This document shows positions 19,664-21,362 of a DNA stretch of 21,362 nt, piece after piece. The notes beneath the pieces were generated by a model. That model saw only the letters and a list, made by a program, of their open reading frames with translations, made no database searches and was not told where the DNA came from. The position numbers and the translations under genes are program-made. Each line of letters begins with the position of its first letter. Within the stretch, counting starts at the first letter, position 1. This DNA is from a virus. The stretch spans positions 1 to 21,362 of the IMG/VR virus record IMGVR_UViG_3300037480_000117, one strand, 5' to 3'.

Positions 19664-19852
19664 CTACTCTCCGCCACAGCCCCAATATACTTTTAAATCC
19701 TCTTGCAACTCTTCATAATCTTTTTGCAACTGCTGTATCCTTGCTCGCAGTTCAGTGATTGTGGGATCGATAGTATTATCGATAAAGTTCATCAACTCGT
19801 CCGTTGACATTGATGCTATAAGATCTTTGTACTGAGTGACTTTAGGGTTCAT
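19664..19852 (-). CDS. Coiled-coil small protein (62 aa)
   Basis: Start ATG overlaps the HNH gene stop (TAATG). The product has MSTDELMNFIDNTIDPTITEL leading into a long heptad-like helix (LRARIQQLQKDYEELQEDL) and ends KVYWGCGGE. It probably forms a dimeric coiled coil. There is no catalytic motif. It is the last gene before the structured stretch. Confidence 0.6.
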   Translation of the reverse strand: MNPKVTQYKDLIASMSTDELMNFIDNTIDPTITELRARIQQLQKDYEELQEDLKVYWGCGGE

Positions 19853-20349
19853 TACTTAGTTCCATGATTAGTGTGAAAATTATAGCTATTTTCTGCTGAT
19901 TTCCTCGCACATACAGCTTCAAAAAAATCTTTGTAGCGTCCAAGTGAAGTTGTTTTATAATTACTGGTGATATAAGCGCACCATTTTTTTCTTTCAGGGC
20001 TATAAGAAACCCCAACAACATTGGAAGTATTATCCGTACGCATCGAAGAATTTTTACAATTATCACTATGGCTAACAACACGTAGATTATTGATTCGATT
20101 ATCAGTTCTAATATGGTTTATGTGATCAATATCTTCTTTAGTCCATACCCCGTAAATGTAAAGCCATGCTAATCTATGTGCTCTATATCGGTGTTTCCCA
20201 ATACTTATAGTTACATAGCCATTAGTAGATAATGCCCCAGCTACGTTATTACTACTACAACCGCCTCTTCTAATTTTCCATGTGAAAATCCCAGTATCGG
20301 CATTGTAATGTAATAATCTTTTTAAGTATCCTTGTGTTAAATAAGCCAC
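19852..20349 (-). CDS. HNH homing-type endonuclease with AP2-like DNA-binding domain
   Basis: The 165-aa protein begins at a GTG (20349). It has a beta-rich N-domain (YNADTGIFTWK, GYVTISIGKHRYRAHRLAW), the HNH core IDHINHIRTDNRINNLR with H-N residues followed by SDNCKNS, and a C-terminal AP2/NUMOD-like segment (VVGVSYSPERKKWCAYI ... SLGRYKDFFEAVCAR). This arrangement is typical of free-standing mobile endonucleases in phages that nick or cut DNA and copy themselves between genomes. It is inserted in an otherwise tight replication operon. The GTG sits in a hairpin (20339-20355). Confidence 0.88.
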   Translation of the reverse strand: MAYLTQGYLKRLLHYNADTGIFTWKIRRGGCSSNNVAGALSTNGYVTISIGKHRYRAHRLAWLYIYGVWTKEDIDHINHIRTDNRINNLRVVSHSDNCKNSSMRTDNTSNVVGVSYSPERKKWCAYITSNYKTTSLGRYKDFFEAVCARKSAENSYNFHTNHGTK

Positions 20350-20355
20350 TTATTT
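20339..20355 (-). promoter_or_regulatory. Hairpin over the HNH start codon
   Basis: AAATAAG (20339-20345) and CTTATTT (20349-20355) can pair around a three-base loop. The GTG start of the HNH gene (20349-20347) and the upstream stop TAA (20352-20350) both lie in this fold. The stem is A+T-rich and thus weak, but a similar placement in T4 keeps homing endonuclease translation low. Confidence 0.4.
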
Positions 20356-20724
20356 TATTCCTTTCTTATACCCAATTCCAAGCGACTTCTTGTGGAACTT
20401 CTCAATGCCTGGGATCTTCACGCCGTCCTCAATTAGCTCACGAAAATGTGCTTGGCCAAGGCGCTTCTGCAATAAAGAAAAGTCCTTCTTTTTCAGGATG
20501 TACTTATATACCTCGTCCCAGTCCTTGACAGTGCCCTCCACTTCTTTTTTAAGTGTGATCGAGCCAAGCTTACCATCCACTCTTTGCGTACCGGCTTCAA
20601 ACTTCTTGATTAGATCATCCTGCAAGACACTGGCTTCTGATTTCATGGCCTCCAGTTCTTTAGCCTTGGCACTGATTTTCTTTTTCAATCTTAGATACTG
20701 GTCTGCATCTTTACCTGTAATCAT
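20350..20724 (-). CDS. Conserved phage coiled-coil protein (124 aa)
   Basis: The N-terminal half is a coiled coil (LRLKKKISAKAKELEAMKSEAS). The C-terminal half has the phage-wide pattern VKDWDEVYKYILKKKDF, LLQKRLGQAHFRELIEDG, KIPGIEKFHKKSLGIGY. It is a recurring phage protein of the early region, without a function that I can name with confidence. The start follows a GAGGGCTAG cassette, giving a clear ATG. It ends next to the HNH start. Confidence 0.7.
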   Translation of the reverse strand: MITGKDADQYLRLKKKISAKAKELEAMKSEASVLQDDLIKKFEAGTQRVDGKLGSITLKKEVEGTVKDWDEVYKYILKKKDFSLLQKRLGQAHFRELIEDGVKIPGIEKFHKKSLGIGYKKGIK

Positions 20725-20742
20725 TTTCTAGCCCTCTTAGTT
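20722..20742 (-). promoter_or_regulatory. GAGGGCTAG ribosome-binding cassette, copy 3
   Basis: Twenty-one bases are identical to 21101-21121 and read AACTAAGAGGGCTAG followed by AAA-ATG on the minus strand. The cassette supplies the Shine-Dalgarno and start for the 124-aa gene. Confidence 0.65.
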
Positions 20743-21103
20743 ATTCAGCGTAATCATCATTGCTGTATTGATTAATGCAATTACCTTGCAATATCTTTTG
20801 CCCAAATTCACCGTAACCAACTTCAACAAAATCAAATGGATTACTACCATCTTCATAATTAAAAGATAGCAACAATTTAACAAACTCATTTCTTAATTCT
20901 TCACCACGTTTAGCATCACCCCATCCTTTTTTACTTCCATCAGGGCCAAGTATTATAGTTATTTTTCCGTTGACTAAAGAAGGTATAAATGCGAATAATT
21001 GTTTATAACATTCTGGTAATGTGTCGATCCATTTTTTTACTTTTTCTACAGATACACTATTCCAAGTTGTTGCCACAATACATTCGTTATTTTCAACACC
21101 CAT
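20741..21103 (-). CDS. Conserved hypothetical phage protein (120 aa)
   Basis: The product has an N-terminal beta/helix region (IVATTWNSVSVEKVKKWID), then LVNGKITIILGPDGSKKGW, a charged helix (GEELRNEFVKLLLSF) and a conserved-looking end NPFDFVEVGYGEFGQKILQG with a tail SNDDYAE. No membrane segment and no catalytic motif are visible. Similar sequences occur as hypothetical proteins in phages, as far as I recall. It starts from the GAGGGCTAG cassette, copy 4. Confidence 0.7.
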   Translation of the reverse strand: MGVENNECIVATTWNSVSVEKVKKWIDTLPECYKQLFAFIPSLVNGKITIILGPDGSKKGWGDAKRGEELRNEFVKLLLSFNYEDGSNPFDFVEVGYGEFGQKILQGNCINQYSNDDYAE

Positions 21104-21121
21104 TTTCTAGCCCTCTTAGTT
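21101..21121 (-). promoter_or_regulatory. GAGGGCTAG ribosome-binding cassette, copy 4
   Basis: Exact 21-base match to 20722-20742. It provides the ribosome site and ATG of the 120-aa gene and shares three bases with its coding start. Confidence 0.65.
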
Positions 21122-21319
21122 CATTAATACAGCGTCAACTGTGTGAATGTGCCATTTATTTTGTTGTAGATATTGTTTATAGCTTGAGTACCAATACCGA
21201 GGACCGTATTTTTTGTAATATCCCTTAGATAGATCCTCCATATGTTCTTTGGCTTTCTCTTCATCACCAAGCACAACAGCTTTAACAGAATCATTGCAAC
21301 AAATCACATGCGCTTTCAT
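21116..21319 (-). CDS. Conserved small phage protein (67 aa)
   Basis: The product starts MKAHVICCNDSVKAVVLGDEEKAK, with a helix (HMEDLSKGYYKKYG), a Tyr/Trp-rich middle (RYWYSSYKQYL) and an end HIHTVDAVLMN. This alpha/beta pattern is common among tiny early-region phage proteins of unknown role. The start is at ATG 21319. Its ribosome site lies in a hairpin (21322-21342). Confidence 0.7.
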   Translation of the reverse strand: MKAHVICCNDSVKAVVLGDEEKAKEHMEDLSKGYYKKYGPRYWYSSYKQYLQQNKWHIHTVDAVLMN

Positions 21320-21321
21320 TC

Positions 21322-21342
21322 AAAATACCCTTTTGGGATTTT
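21322..21342 (-). promoter_or_regulatory. Hairpin enclosing a Shine-Dalgarno sequence
   Basis: On the minus strand AAAATCCC pairs with GGG-(T)-ATTTT around an AAAA loop, eight pairs with one bulged base. The GGG arm is part of the ribosome site eight bases before the ATG at 21319. It may lower initiation of the 67-aa gene, or it may be a weak terminator of an upstream gene. Confidence 0.4.
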
Positions 21343-21362
21343 CCTGATGTTAGTGAGAATCT

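Overview
The window looks like part of a tailed-phage genome or prophage, most likely a siphovirus of a Gram-negative host. A tail terminator, tube, frameshifted chaperone and tape measure are present. No contractile sheath gene lies near the tube gene. A Gram-negative host is suggested by an amidase plus holin lysis block and by a secreted protein with a YadA-like outer-membrane anchor. No integrase or repressor is visible, and the family A DNA polymerase has Phe at the position-762 equivalent, which fits a virulent lifestyle. Neither fact is decisive. The host species cannot be told from the sequence.

Positions 1-9985 (+ strand) are a late operon of tightly overlapping genes. In order they are: a virion morphogenesis (gpG-like) protein cut by the window edge, tail terminator, a 60-aa protein, tail tube, tail assembly chaperone G with a -1 programmed frameshift to GT, tape measure, a distal tail protein, a hub-like tail protein with an inserted LamG-type lectin domain, a small Cys protein, and a fibre-like protein. 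The lysis block follows: an Amidase_3 endolysin with a canonical EF-hand loop, a 3TM-type holin, a 130-aa signal-peptide protein with a YadA-anchor-like C-terminus ending in Phe, and a 92-aa inner-membrane protein with HxH motifs. The last two occupy the place where spanins would be expected.

Positions 10002-21319 (- strand, read right to left) form an early/replication operon converging on the late operon at about 9.99 kb. It begins with small conserved phage proteins, an HNH/AP2 homing-type endonuclease, a coiled-coil protein, a 154-nt non-coding stretch that can fold into an RNA-like three-way junction, and a zinc-binding protein that may bind ssDNA, followed by a strong hairpin terminator or attenuator. 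Then come family A DNA polymerase with its proofreading domain, a DEDDh exonuclease, a Cas4/RecB-type Fe-S nuclease, a VRR-NUC nuclease and an SNF2-type helicase. The distal 2.9 kb is an island of about a dozen very small genes: zinc-ribbon proteins, single-pass membrane proteins, a Pmp3-family proteolipid and a fragment-like NrdJb/TSCPD-family protein. Most are joined by ATGA or TAATG overlaps. Several of these genes (44, 49, 50, 51 and 57 aa) are very short and were recognised from these overlaps.

Regulation appears largely translational. It includes stop-start coupling, a repeated GAGGGCTAG ribosome-binding cassette upstream of four genes, hairpins that enclose Shine-Dalgarno or start sites at three genes, and a programmed frameshift. 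There is no gene-free stretch above 300 bases.
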